Shown: in pieces, positions 11,560 to 22,701 of the stretch
Numbering within the stretch: position 1 is the first letter of the stretch
How the letters are laid out: every line of letters begins with the position of its first letter
Assembly (NCBI RefSeq): GCF_018294505.1
Contig: NC_057812.1
Coordinates: forward strand, 63,754,494 to 63,818,493
DNA length: 64,000 bases
Reading direction: 5' to 3'
From: Triticum aestivum
Taxonomy: Eukaryota; Streptophyta; Magnoliopsida; Poales; Poaceae
The notes under the pieces: generated by a model
The model's input: the letters and a program-made list of their open reading frames with translations, nothing else
Database searches by the model: none
Told to the model about the DNA's origin: nothing
Program-made: the position numbers and the translations under genes

Positions 11560-14500
11560 GCAGGCTGACATGTGGGCCAATAGGTCGAAGCCTACGCAGG
11601 GCATTGTCAACATGGTCAACAAATGATCGTGTCATCCACAGCCATTGGATTTATATCCAACGGCCAGCATGCACCTTCAATCACTCGTCTTCTTCCTCTA
11701 GCGTCCCCGAGACCGCCTGGTCCGGCCTCCGGCGGCTAGCGGCTCTGCTTAGCATGCATCGCTGTGAATCGCTACCCCACCGCCGGCCAGGCTATCCCTC
11801 CACCCCTCGACACCTCCTGTTATTCTCCACAGACTACAGCCCCACGCCGCAACAGAACCAGCTATAACCCTTCTCCTCCTCTCAATTTGCGACTCCACTA
11901 TCGCGTTTTCCCATCTCCGAGTCGTTCCCGTCCGGAGCCTCGCCGTCGTCCACCGCCTCGCTGCGTTCGGTGCGGCATGGTCAACAAACGAGAGTCATCG
12001 GAAGAGGACTATACGTGGAGAGCCTGACGGCTGGGACCCACGAGGTCCATGGTCGCACGCAAGGAAAGTTCCTCTTTATTAAGCTGAAAAAATGTTTCCT
12101 CCACCTGACAGCTGGGACCCATCGGTTGTATCTTCGCAAGGAAGGAAGTGCCTCCTTGTTTTGCGGAAAAAATTATTCATCCCGTTGACAGCTGGGACCC
12201 GTCAGATTTGGTGACTGACTTGTGGGCCTACTAAGAGGACGTGTACGCACGGCTTTGTCAACTTAATCAACAAATGATTCTAGCAGCTGGACCGTTGGAT
12301 GTTAATCCAACAGCCATGCTCCTTCTTCAATCTCTGTTCTTGCTCCTGTCTCCCGTGGGCGGCACCGCGACTGTGCTGCCACGCACCCGAAGCAGTGAAG
12401 TTTCCCACTCCTCTCCATCTGCGACTCCACTGCCCCTTCTTCTCCATCTCCGGGTCGTTCCAGTCTGGGTGCGCTTGGCACGGTGTGGTCAACATGGTCA
12501 ACAACCGAGAGTCATCGGAAGATGACTGTACAAGAGAGGCTGACAGTGGGGACGCACCACGCCCATGGACACATGCATGCAACGGAACGTGGCGAGGTCA
12601 ATGTGGTCAAGGAACGACTTCCATCAGAAGTATACTGTACGTGGAGAGTCTCAGCTGGGTCCACGGCCACAGCAAGTAAGTGCCTCCTTATTACACGAAA
12701 AATAATGATTCCTCCAACTGGCAGCAGGGACCCACTGGACAGGCCACCGTATTTTGCAAAAAAAAAAATTGCCCCTTGACTGCTGGGACCCACCTGACGG
12801 GCCACCGTATTTCGCGAAAAAAATGTTCCCCCCGCTGTCAGCTCGGACCCATCGGAAGTGCCTCCTTATTAAGCATAAAAAAATGAATACTCCCCCGGCT
12901 AGCAGGGACCCACCTTGGTGGGAAGCTGACTTGTGGGCCTACTAAGTTGACGGGGACGAAGGGCTTTGTCAACTTAGTCGATATGAACGATTCTAGCTCC
13001 AGTGACCGTACGATGTCCATCCAACGGACGTAGTGCTTCTTCAACATCTGGTCTTCTTGCTCCAGCCGCCCAAAGCAGCGCCGGTCGTGCTGCATGCTCC
13101 TGCCTCCCGTGGTCGGCTGTGCTGCCGCGGAGGCCTCACTGCCCCCTACTATACCCACTGCTGGCCAGGCCCTGCCGCGACGGCAGCCTCACACCGCAAC
13201 GGAACCAGTGAACCCTCGTACTCCTCTCCGCACAGGCTTCCACTGCCATGTCTTCCCCGGCTCCGCGTCGTCCCCTTCCTAGGCCTCGCCGTCGTCCACC
13301 GCCGTGGTGCTCTCCGCGCGGCATGGTCAACATGGTCAAGGAACAACTTCCATCAGAAGATTATTGTACGTGGAGAGGCTGACAGCTGGGTCCATGGCCA
13401 CAGCCCTGTTTTTTTGTGATTTGCCAAGTAAGTCGCTTTGTCAGGCCTGTTGGGCTGGAAATCTTTTAAGACGAGGAGAGCTTTCATTCGACTGACCGAG
13501 AAAATGGTTCATCAGTAATGAGAAATGGGCTGTACATATTTAAAACACACCAAACCGGCAATTAGTTTCAAATATTTTTTTTCATTTCGAGACTTTAAAT
13601 TACATTAATTTTTATGCGTGGAGAATTTGTTGGATTTTATATTGATATACATTTATTTTTAAAATCAGTTTGAATGTGAGTCGAAATTTCGAGATTAAAA
13701 ACAGTTCGGACCGCACCGAAATATGCAAAATTTCGTATAATTTTTTAACCATGGCCACAATATGGGCTGTAATGCTAACAAAAAGAATATGGGCTCCAAA
13801 GAAAATCTTAAGAATTAGCAAATGGGATGTAAATTATTAGAAATAATGGCAGATGGCCTGTATGTTGTTTTCCACAGATTTGAGGCTTTCCTAAAAAAAA
13901 GGTTGACGCACAAGCAGTGATTGTTGGATGTCCATCGAACGACCATCGTGCTTCTTCAATCTCTGCTCTTCCTGCTCCAGCCGCTCAAAAAAGCGCCGGT
14001 GGGACTGCCTGCTCCCTCCTCCCCGCGGCCGGTTGTGCTGCCGCGCAGGCCTCACTGCCCCACCGTACTCCCATCGCTGGCCTAGCCATCCCTCTACTCA
14101 CCCACACTTGCTGTTATTCTCTGGCGACGGCAGACGAACCAGTAAACCCTCGTACAGTCGTACTCCCCTCCACGTGGGAAACAACTGCCGAGTCTTCCCT
14201 GCCTCCGTGTCGTTCCCTTCCTAGGCCTCGCCGTCGTCCACCGCCCCGGTGCTCTCGGCGCGGTCTGGTCAACATGGTCAATGACCGACACCCCCTATTA
14301 TTCTGCAGCGACGGTAGCCTCACACCACAGCGAACCAGTGAACCCTCGTACTCCTCTACGCGTGGGCATCCACTGTCGCGTCTTCCCCGGCTCCGCATCG
14401 TCCCCTTCGTAGGCCTCGCCGTCGTCCACCGCCCTGGTGCTCTCGGCGCGGCGTGGTCAACGTGGTTAGGGAACGACTTCCATCGGACGTGGACTGTACG

Positions 14501-14800
14501 TGGAGAGGCTGACAGCTGGGTCCCCGGCCGCAGCAAGGAAGTGCCTCCATATTACGTGCAAAATAATTATTCCTCCACCTGACAGCGGGGACCCACCGGA
14601 CGGGCCACTGTATTTCGTGAAAAAAACATTTGCCCTGACTGCTGGGCTCACCAGCTACATCTTCACATGCAAGGAAGTGCGTCCGGGCAAAAAAACGATT
14701 CGCCCCCCTGACTGCTGGGACCCACCAGCTGCATCTTCGCAGGCTAGGAAGTGTCTGACAGTCGGGACCCACCTCGTCGAAGCGTGCGTAGCGTTGTCAT
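11560..14800. repeat. Degenerate higher-order direct repeats
   Basis: Three modules recur in shuffled order. Module one is GTCAACATGGTCAA followed by CGTGGAGAGGCTGACAGCTGGG (near 11610, 11980, 12490, 12600, 13325, 14270, 14455). Module two is a run of A followed by GACAGCTGGGACCCA (near 12110, 12190, 12780, 14580, 14710). Module three is GTTGGATGTCCATC with CTTCTTCAATCTCTGCTCTTC (near 12295, 13015, 13925). Units are hundreds of bases long and diverged. Short GC-rich frames here are accidental. Confidence 0.7.
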
Positions 14801-15230
14801 TCTGGTCGCGAACGTGTACGTACATATATACTGGTGGATGTAGAGGCGCGCACGTGTCGTAGTAGAGGCACATACGTGTCGTAGTAGAGGCGCGCACGTA
14901 GCGTGTACACGTACGTACAGCGGCCAGGGTGCAAGAAATAAAATACGGCCATGTATGTGTACATACGGGCGGGGTCTCGAACGCCTACTCGTGCATACGT
15001 ACGGCCAGGGCTCGTGTACATGGCTGGGTCTGAATGGAGAAACAACGTCGTTGTCGTGTTCATGGGGAGGCAATGGAATGCGTCGTGTTCATGGGGAGGC
15101 AACGAAATGCATCGTGTTCATAGGGAGGCAACGGAACGCTTGGGAGCCAACCGGCTTGGTCGGAACGGAATGCGTGGTCGTGTTCATCGGGAGGGCTTGG
15201 AAGGAACCGGCGATGAAAACGAGGCCTGGC

Positions 15231-15537
15231 GTACCGCACAACGGAGGAAACAGACCTCCTACGTTTGGAACAGGGTCCTCTTGATCGGGAGGGGTCTGGC
15301 GTACTGCAAAACGGAGGAAACAGACCTCCTACGGTCGAAGCGGGGGTCCTGTTGATCGGGAGGGGTGTCGCGTACTGCAAAATGGACGAAACAGACCTCC
15401 TACGGTTGAAACGGTGGTCCTGTTCATCGGGAGGGGTGTGGCGTACCGCAAAACGGACGAAATGGACCTCCTACGGTCAAAACAGGGGTCCTGTTTATCA
15501 TGAGGGGTGTGGCATACCGCAAAACGGGACTCCACGG
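15231..15537. repeat. 71-bp minisatellite, 4.3 units
   Basis: Units start GTACCGCA or GTACTGCA at 15231, 15301, 15372 and 15443, with a partial fifth at 15514. Each contains CAGACCTCCTACGG and ends GGGAGGGGTGTGGC. Spacing is 70, 71 and 71 bp. A separate shorter triplication of CGTGTTCATGGGGAGGCAA lies at 15055-15135. Confidence 0.9.
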
Positions 15538-15696
15538 GATATTGTTCATCTCCACCGTCGACCTCCTCCAGCCTCCACAGGCTCCTGTTCATCCAGCCTC
15601 CACCGCGCACTACTCCACCGGCTACTGTTCAACCACCCCTCCATGGGCACCCCTCCACTGTCTACTGTTCATCCAGCCCTCCACACCACGGGGTCC

Positions 15697-15848
15697 NNNN
15701 NNNNNNNNNNNNNNNNNNNNNNNNNNNNNNNNNNNNNNNNNNNNNNNNNNNNNNNNNNNNNNNNNNNNNNNNNNNNNNNNNNNNNNNNNNNNNNNNNNNN
15801 NNNNNNNNNNNNNNNNNNNNNNNNNNNNNNNNNNNNNNNNNNNNNNNN
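15697..15848. other. Assembly gap (152 N)
   Basis: A run of N directly downstream of the minisatellite, inside the CACTA arm. Confidence 0.99.
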
Positions 15849-16377
15849 ATGCTCATTGTTCATCCCAGAGGCAACATCGATCGGCTTCAGTTAGCAGCAG
15901 TAGAGAAGGAATCGCTCGATCGGGTCTAGTTAACAACCATCGATCGATCGCTCGGGTTCAGTAACTCGTAGCCTGCAGTGCAATCGCTCAGGTTCAGTTA
16001 GAGCCCAACGCCTCGCTCGGGTTCAGTTCGAGCCAACGCCTCGCACACACGCGCGTACGTGTACGAGAGAAACGCGCATCACTCGGCCCCTGACCTCCCA
16101 CCGTAATTGGTAACTCCCTGAAAATTTCCTCCCCCTCGCTTCTACCACGGTTTTTTCCGTCATGGACGGCCCAAAGAATGTCATGCAGCTGCTTCTCCGT
16201 CCCGCCCAGGACGAAAAGCCCATTTTTTGTCATGATTTTTCGTCATAGAAGTAGGAGCCCACCACATCTATGATGATACCAGGTTTTGTCACAATTATCG
16301 TCATAGAAGTGTCATATGTATGACAGAATTTTTTTTGTTCGGCCCAAAATGTCATGGCTGTCTCTTTTTTTGTAGTG

Positions 16378-17454
16378 CACGTCCGCGACAAGTAGACCGA
16401 AACGATTCTGCATCTACTACTATTACTCCACACATCGACCGCTATCCAGCATGCATCTAGAGTATTAAGTTCATAAGAACAGAGTAATGCTTTAAGGAAG
16501 TTGACATGATGTAGAGGGATAAAATCATGCAATATGATATAAACCCAATCTTTTTATCCTCGATGGCAATAATACAATACGTGTCGGTTCCCTTTCTGTC
16601 ACTGGGATCGAGCACCACAAGATTGAACCCAATGCTAAGCACTTCTTCCATTGCAAGAAAGATCAATCTAGTAGGCCAAACCAAACTGATAATTCGAAGA
16701 GACTTGCAAAGATAAACCGGTCATACATAAAAGAATTCAGAGGAGAATCAAATATTGTTCATAGATAATCTGGATCATAAACCCACAATTCATCTGATCT
16801 CGACAAACACACCGCAAAAGAAGATTACATTGAATAGATCTCCAAGAAGATCGAGGAGAACTTTGTATTGAGATCCAAAGAGAGACAAGAAGCCATCTAG
16901 CTAATAACTACGGACCCGTAGGTCTAAAGTAAACTATTCACACATCACCGGAGAGGCCATGGAGTTGATGTAGAGGCCCTCAGTGATCAATGCCCCCCCC
17001 TGGCGGATCTCTCGAGTACAAAAGGTTGCGGCGGTGGAATTAGGTTTTCGTGGTGCTCCTGGATGTTTGGGGGATATGTGGATATATATATAGGAGGAAG
17101 AAGTACGTCGGTGGAGCAACGGAGGGCCCACGAGGGTGGAGGGCGCGCATAGGGGGTAGGCGCGCCCCCCTGCCTCGTGGCTTCCTCCGTTGTTTCTTGA
17201 CGCCCACTCCAAGTCTCCTGGATCCCGTTTGTTGAGAAAATCACGTTCACGAAGGTTTCATTCCGTTTGGACTCCGTTTGATATTCCTTTTCTTCGAAAC
17301 CCTAAAATAGGCAAAAAAATAGCAATTTGGGATGGGCCTACGTTTAGTAGGTTAGTCCCAAAAATGATATAAAAGTGTAAAATAAATCCCATTGACATCC
17401 AAAATAGATAATATAATAGCAATAAAAAATTATAGATACGCTGGAGACGTATCA
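16378..17454 (-). mobile_element. Truncated Gypsy LTR (TGATACGTCTCC type)
   Basis: The minus strand starts TGATACGTCTCCAGCGTATC at 17454 and follows, segment by segment, the LTRs at 38451 and 44514. It includes the TATATA stretch near 17085 and CAATACAAAGTTCTCCTCG near 16860. It stops after about 1.08 kb, at the point corresponding to GGACGTG in those LTRs, where the CACTA end begins. The remaining roughly 0.45 kb and any internal region are missing. It is a truncated solo LTR or the remnant of an element cut by the CACTA. Confidence 0.85.
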
Positions 17455-17462
17455 CTTCGTTA

Positions 17463-18485
17463 GAGCATCTACAATGACGGATACCTAATTTGAGTTGCCG
17501 AATGCCCCCGAACATGCCCGGCCACGTCCGTGGATAGTGATCGGTCAGACCCCACATGACAACTCCAACAACCATAGTAGGCATTTTTCAATTAGCATTT
17601 TCATACAAAACCATCCAAAAAAGCAAGATCTTTGTACTACCAACTATCATCTACACTACTCATCCTTCTCGTCAGATATGTGGATGAAATTGATGTCGGG
17701 GTCGCCGTCGTTATGGTCATTGGCAGCTGGGCGAACCTTTGGTTCCTCCTCGGGAGTGAAGAATGGCATGCTGATCCGTTGCCTCCTCTGTCGGGGCCAC
17801 CTCGAACTCCGGGCATCGACCATGGCGAAGCCGGTAGATGCCAAATCTGCCTGATGCGCCTCCTCTGAGTCCTCCTCCACCTCCTCCTCTATGACCGCAT
17901 CCTCCTTCTTTGCCTCCACCTCCACCTCCTCCTCCTCCGCCTCGGGCTACACCGAATCCAGAGGCAGGCTAGCTGTGATCCGATCTTCGCGCCTGCCCTG
18001 GATCCCCTCTAGCAGCTACAGCTGCCGCTCGGGAGTGAGCATGTTGTAACTAGTGGTTAGCGGCTGATGGATGGATTGAATGTCACGGCGATGGAGGGGA
18101 GGCGGGGGAAGAAATGGAGGCGGTCTATGGTTGGGCTTTTGCCGTCTGGCTTACATAGCCGGACATGTATCCTCACATGGCATGCTAGAGCGGCACCACA
18201 CGACGCCAATGCGTCCTCATCGATGAACTAAGGAGGCACACGTAAGACCACTGGTTTACGCTTTTGTCTACATGGACCCTTGCGGTCTGTCCTAAGCGAT
18301 GTACATGTCTGGACATCTTCATATCCGCCCGAGATATGTGTTTGCTATGGGAAATGTCGGTCAATCCTGGTATTTGGGCTAGATTTGACAAGTCTAGTTG
18401 GGTCGCAATTTTGTGTTTGGGATGTACTAGGCAAGATGCCCAGTCGTCTGGGGTGGATATCTGAGGACTCCAGTTGTAGATGCTC
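17463..18485. mobile_element. Small DNA transposon with GAGCATCTACAA inverted ends
   Basis: The left end is GAGCATCTACAATG at 17463 and the right end is TTGTAGATGCTC at 18485, an inverted pair of about 12 bp with weaker similarity inward. Flanking triplets are TTA (left) and TCA (right), a near match to the TTA/TAA target of PIF/Harbinger elements. That superfamily is inferred, since no transposase is seen. The interior carries a broken acidic ORF. Confidence 0.55.
17656..18042 (-). pseudogene. Acidic ORF inside the inverted-repeat transposon, two stops
   Basis: From an ATG at 18042 the frame reads MLTPERQL, a TAG, LLEGIQGRREDRITASL and a second TAG. It then stays open through a glutamate-rich run into RRQRISMPFFTPEEEPKVRP and ends at 17656. 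Composition is acidic, likely disordered, with a basic patch in the middle. No family recognised. Because it lies wholly inside the inverted repeats, it is either an element ORF or a captured host fragment. Confidence 0.45.
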
Positions 18486-19116
18486 TCATGCCTCAAGCAG
18501 CAGCATGTAGCGGCGTGGCAGTAGCTATGGTGTCGCAGACAATGACAAGACAGACGTGTAGCCGTCTCGCATCATGAGCTACAGGGCAAGCACCGGCTTG
18601 CTGAGCGCTCACTCTAGCAGTCAAAAATGGCCAGCGTGGTTGTGGCTGTGGTGCCACGGACAATGGAGACGTGTTCCCGGAGCCGCGGTATGAGTTGCCT
18701 GGAGGGCGGTGCGACATGGTGCCATGGATGATGCCGAGACGGACACGTCGCCGGTGCGGTGACGCAAGCTGAAGTGTGCGTAGGCGCGGCGAAAATTGCA
18801 GGTGCTTGGCTGGCGGCGGCTATGATGTCATGACTAATAGTGAGTGGTTCGACCCTATGGTCGAAAGGGACACCTCTTCGTTGGCGCCTTCAGTGCCCGA
18901 TCACTTTCCTGGAGATCACGCGCGCCCCCCTAGTGGGCCGTGGCCCATTCTCTTGAATGATGCTCGCTCGACCACTCCTTGGTAACCTTTTTTTTCTTGC
19001 GAGCACTTGTCAAAAAAGCCTTGTTATTTAAAAATAAAAAAGGGAAAAATTGAAAAAATCATGAATTAAAAAATGTACATGAATTTTCATAAAAGTTCAG
19101 AAAATTAGAAAAAAAA
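18486..19116. other. No feature recognised
   Basis: GC-rich sequence to about 18985 with only short frames on both strands, then AT-rich sequence. Nothing recognised. Confidence 0.5.
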
Positions 19117-19310
19117 GTTCATCAAATTTGAAAACAAGTTCATCGGTTTTGAAAAATGTTCATCTAGTTTGCAAAAAAGTTCATCGGTTTTGAAAAAGTT
19201 CATCGAGTTTGTAAAAGTTCATCGAATTCGAAAAAGTTCATTGAATTTGAGAAAGTTCATTAGTTTTGAAAAAAGTCCATCGAATTTGAAAAAGTGAATC
19301 TACTATCAAG
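19117..19310. repeat. Tandem array of about 19-20 bp (AGTTCATCGAATTTGAAAA)
   Basis: Nine to ten imperfect units of AGTTCATCGAATTTGAAAA follow one another with small changes (GGTTTTG, AGTTTG, AATTCG). The flanks (19025-19116, 19311-19400) are A-rich. This looks like non-coding filler of a decayed transposon. Confidence 0.8.
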
Positions 19311-19429
19311 AAAAAGTTTCACGAATTTCTTTCACAAAAAAAGTGCGTGACTTTGAAAAAAATGTAAAAGGGACAGAGAAAAATAAGAAAGAAAGAAGAA
19401 AAGGCCAAAGAAACCACTATGTAATACTT

Positions 19430-19514
19430 GAGGTCAGTTGGTCGGCTGGTTATGGGATTGAAATCCTAAGACCCCCGTCGCGGGTTTGAATCCTGGGTAG
19501 CACGCACCTTTTTT
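19430..19514 (+). ncRNA. tRNA-like segment with Pol III signals
   Basis: GGTCAGTTGG resembles the tail of an A box. GGTTTGAATCC is one base from the B-box consensus and sits about 48 bases downstream, as in tRNA genes. TGGGATTGAAATCCTA can form an anticodon-like stem with a TGA-containing loop. A run of six T follows at 19509-19514, a potential Pol III terminator. I could not draw a convincing acceptor stem, so this is more likely a tRNA-derived repeat or pseudogene than a working tRNA gene. Confidence 0.35.
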
Positions 19515-19796
19515 CTTTTTATAGAAACAGAGAAGGAGCACATGGGCCGGCCCGCTATAGAAACCTAGGGTACAGGGAGGGTGTGCACCCTGTACCAAAA
19601 TACCTATATTCGGCGCTTAAGGCACGGAATAGGATTTCGGGTCGAAAGGTTATGTCCCCGGTGGACCCTATTGTTTATGTGGGCCATCCAGTTAATCCAC
19701 AGGTGCCAACAGCCAGGTCCGGTCCATCAGACCGAAGGGTTAAACCAGACCACGTGAATTTTTAGTTCATAGTCCTTAACGCAAAGCGCTCTCAAT

Positions 19797-20770
19797 ATCT
19801 CTACTTTTACAAGGCCAGTGGGCAGGATAGTATCCATGGTTTTTGTTTTTGCCTCACCGCCCAGCACTCCCTCCATGTTGGTTTTTCTCGCTACCTCTTG
19901 ATACCAAATCAATTTTTCTGATCCTCCTCTCACTTGTTCGTGCCTTCTTTGGCAGGTGCTAATTTAATTCAACCATGTAAATATTATCTAATTAAGAATT
20001 CCGAAATCGCACCATATATGTAAGATAACCTTCCTAAAAGACAAAGAGAAGATTTTTCTCAATAACCTTCCAAATCAAAATAAGATATTCCTCAATAAGA
20101 AATAGATAATACCACATCCTATCACATTTATTATCTATCATTATCTCTATTATTAAATTTCTACTCCTAAAAGGGGAGTTGGTGAACACCACCCCCTCCA
20201 TGCTGATTTTTTTTCTCACTGCCACTGAAAAACGGATCGATCCACCCAACCTTCGATTCATTTTTTTCATGCTTGCTTTGGTAGGTGCCGATTCAATTCA
20301 ATCATGTAAATATTAGGTAAATAATAAGAATTTAGAAACATTATATATGTAAGGTCACCTTCCTAAAAGATATACTAAAGATTTTTTTCTGGATAACCTT
20401 CCAAATCTACACTCCTAAAAGGGGAGTTGGTAGGTCGGTATGCATGGTTTATTTCACCTCAACATATCACCACGCTCCATGTTGGTTTTTTCTCCCTCCC
20501 ACCAAAAACCCGGATCTATTCACCCAACCTTCCTTTTCATTTTTTTCCTTCTTGATTTGGCAGACGTCGATTCAAACAAATCACGTAAATATTGGGTAAC
20601 TCAAAATTTGGACATCGCAACATATAAGTGATATCACATTCCTAAAGACAGACAGAAGATTTTTCCCGATAACCTTTTAAAATAGAACTAGATATTTTTG
20701 AATAATGAATAGCTAATCCCGCGCACTACGCTATTTATTATCTATCATCATCTCTAGTATTGAATCATAA
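19797..20770. repeat. Three imperfect direct copies of 250-360 bp
   Basis: Copies at about 19797-20158, 20159-20409 and 20410-20770 share the order CTCCATG-TGGTTTTT, CTTTGGCAGGTGC-GATTCAA, ATGTAAATATT, then CCTTCCTAAAAGA and GATTTTTCTC-ATAACCTT. The second and third begin ACTCCTAAAAGGGGAGTTGGT. No coding potential is seen. Confidence 0.75.
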
Positions 20771-21657
20771 TCACAACTTTCCGTAGATATTTTTTCTTCA
20801 ATCCCACCCACAAATCTCTGTTTTCACCGCATATGTTTTTTTCTTGTTTCGTTTGTTCCGTTTGACCTCCGCTCCCGCGTATGTTGCACCCTTCCCATTA
20901 ATTTTCAACCCACCGCATTTTTCCAAATAAACCCCATCTCCCCTACACCTCCTTCAGCCCTCCTCGTTCGACCTCCCCTCTCATGTAATCCCCACCTACG
21001 CGCCTCCTACGGACTCATCCAATTCTCTATTCGCTACTTCATCCATCCCACAAAAATAAGCAATCTCCCCGATTCCGACTAGACCATTTCTTCCTTGTCA
21101 CGTGAGGAGAGCGCCACATAGGGTTCTCTCACACTCGGTTTTTTTCACCCTGAATTTTCGCTCCCTGACTGAAGTTGGCCCCACACATCCCTCTCCCCCA
21201 CACCCGACCCGGCAAGGGTTCCAACCGCTGCCGCTCCCCTGCTATCCTCTCACAGCAACGCTCTCGGCGCCACTGACTCCGCCTTCGAATTACCTCTCTG
21301 GACGTTCCTCTACGCCGCAGCCGCCAAGGATCAAGGGTGACGACATTTCAATGTAGCGATAATTTGATGCGCTTGTGAGGGGGAGCACGTTTTTGGCGAC
21401 ACTACAGGTGAGGTCGTCTTTGTGCTCGACTGCATATGATGACAAGAAGGGTATGCTTCGCCAACTACTCCATGTGGTTTTGTGATCCCAGGTGCCTACA
21501 GGATCATGTCTGAGGTATATATGCCGAAGAAGTTGGAATGACGAGGAAGTGCAGCAGCCTATCGTGCGCCGTCTCGGCTTCGAGCCCAAACAGGTTTGGT
21601 TTCGCTCCCAGATCCCACCCTCCCTTGTCTTCTTGCTACGACTCCATGAATGATTAT

Positions 21658-21718
<61 letters not shown>

Positions 21719-22378
21719 TAGGATTAGAAGACTGACATGGAACAATATGTATTAAATGCTACCTGTCCTTATTATTTAATTACAGTAAGCAATCACTTAT
21801 GGCCTTTACTATGTCGATCCCACATTATGGCCTTCACTGTGTGATAGTATTAGAAGACTGAATTTACACTTAGCAAACATCAGATGGCATTTACTGTGTA
21901 TTTCAAGAAGTACCTTGTAGTGGCAGCAAATCTGGCAATTAAGACTTTTTTTTCTACAGACGGTGATCCAAACTACCTGGTATGAACAGCGGCAACATCT
22001 TAAAATACTAACATGTAGTGCTTCATTTAACTCATTTTTGTACAACATACTATTGTACCGAAAACTTTAATGCAATTAACTATTGAATTTTTCTTCATCA
22101 GGATTGAGCGATCTGGCATATAATTATGATCTTCTGAAACTCGGTGGTTCAGATAATGGAAGATATGACAGGGAAGAGCCTGACATAGTAAGTATTGATT
22201 TTCTAGTCCTACCACGAGGTAGCTCAACCAATCTGAATTTTATGTAGATTATTTCATGATCTTCCCGTGCAGGTAATTCTGTCGTATGTAGTTCTGAATT
22301 TCATTTAGATTGACCTTGAAGTATTTGGAGATATGATGCACTATCTTGACTGAACAAATTTATGTGCGAATGTTCCTG
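20771..22378. other. Unassigned sequence, possible broken gene fragments
   Basis: C-rich sequence at 20810-21350 resembles plant 5'-untranslated DNA, and 21102-21356 (+) is an open frame of 84 codons. I recognise no domain and see no coherent exon set. From 21720 the sequence is AT-rich with only short frames. Confidence 0.4.
21664..21717. repeat. (TG)27 microsatellite
   Basis: Fifty-four bases of uninterrupted TG dinucleotide. Confidence 0.98.
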
Positions 22379-22701
22379 NNNNNNNNNNNNNNNNNNNNNN
22401 NNNNNNNNNNNNNNNNNNNNNNNNNNNNNNNNNNNNNNNNNNNNNNNNNNNNNNNNNNNNNNNNNNNNNNNNNNNNNNNNNNNNNNNNNNNNNNNNNNNN
22501 NNNNNNNNNNNNNNNNNNNNNNNNNNNNNNNNNNNNNNNNNNNNNNNNNNNNNNNNNNNNNNNNNNNNNNNNNNNNNNNNNNNNNNNNNNNNNNNNNNNN
22601 NNNNNNNNNNNNNNNNNNNNNNNNNNNNNNNNNNNNNNNNNNNNNNNNNNNNNNNNNNNNNNNNNNNNNNNNNNNNNNNNNNNNNNNNNNNNNNNNNNNN
22701 N
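22379..22701. other. Assembly gap (323 N)
   Basis: A run of N flanked by unassigned sequence. Confidence 0.99.

Larger units (their letters stand above)
11540..16377. mobile_element. Right arm of a CACTA transposon, repeat-rich
   Basis: The right end reads TTTTTTTGTAGTG at 16377, whose complement CACTACAAAAAAA is a CACTA terminus. Inside it (16160-16377) are many short copies of GTCAT and its complement, as expected for subterminal transposase-binding repeats. Further left come the 71-bp minisatellite and a long set of degenerate direct repeats. I recall this string of segments as a high-copy Triticeae repeat. No CACTAC left end is visible between 8477 and 16000, so the element is truncated or its left limit is wrong. 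No transposase gene is present. Confidence 0.6.

Noticed and set aside
15231..15537. Regular repeats considered as a CRISPR array
   Set aside because: Units are directly adjacent without unique spacers, and the genome is plant nuclear DNA.
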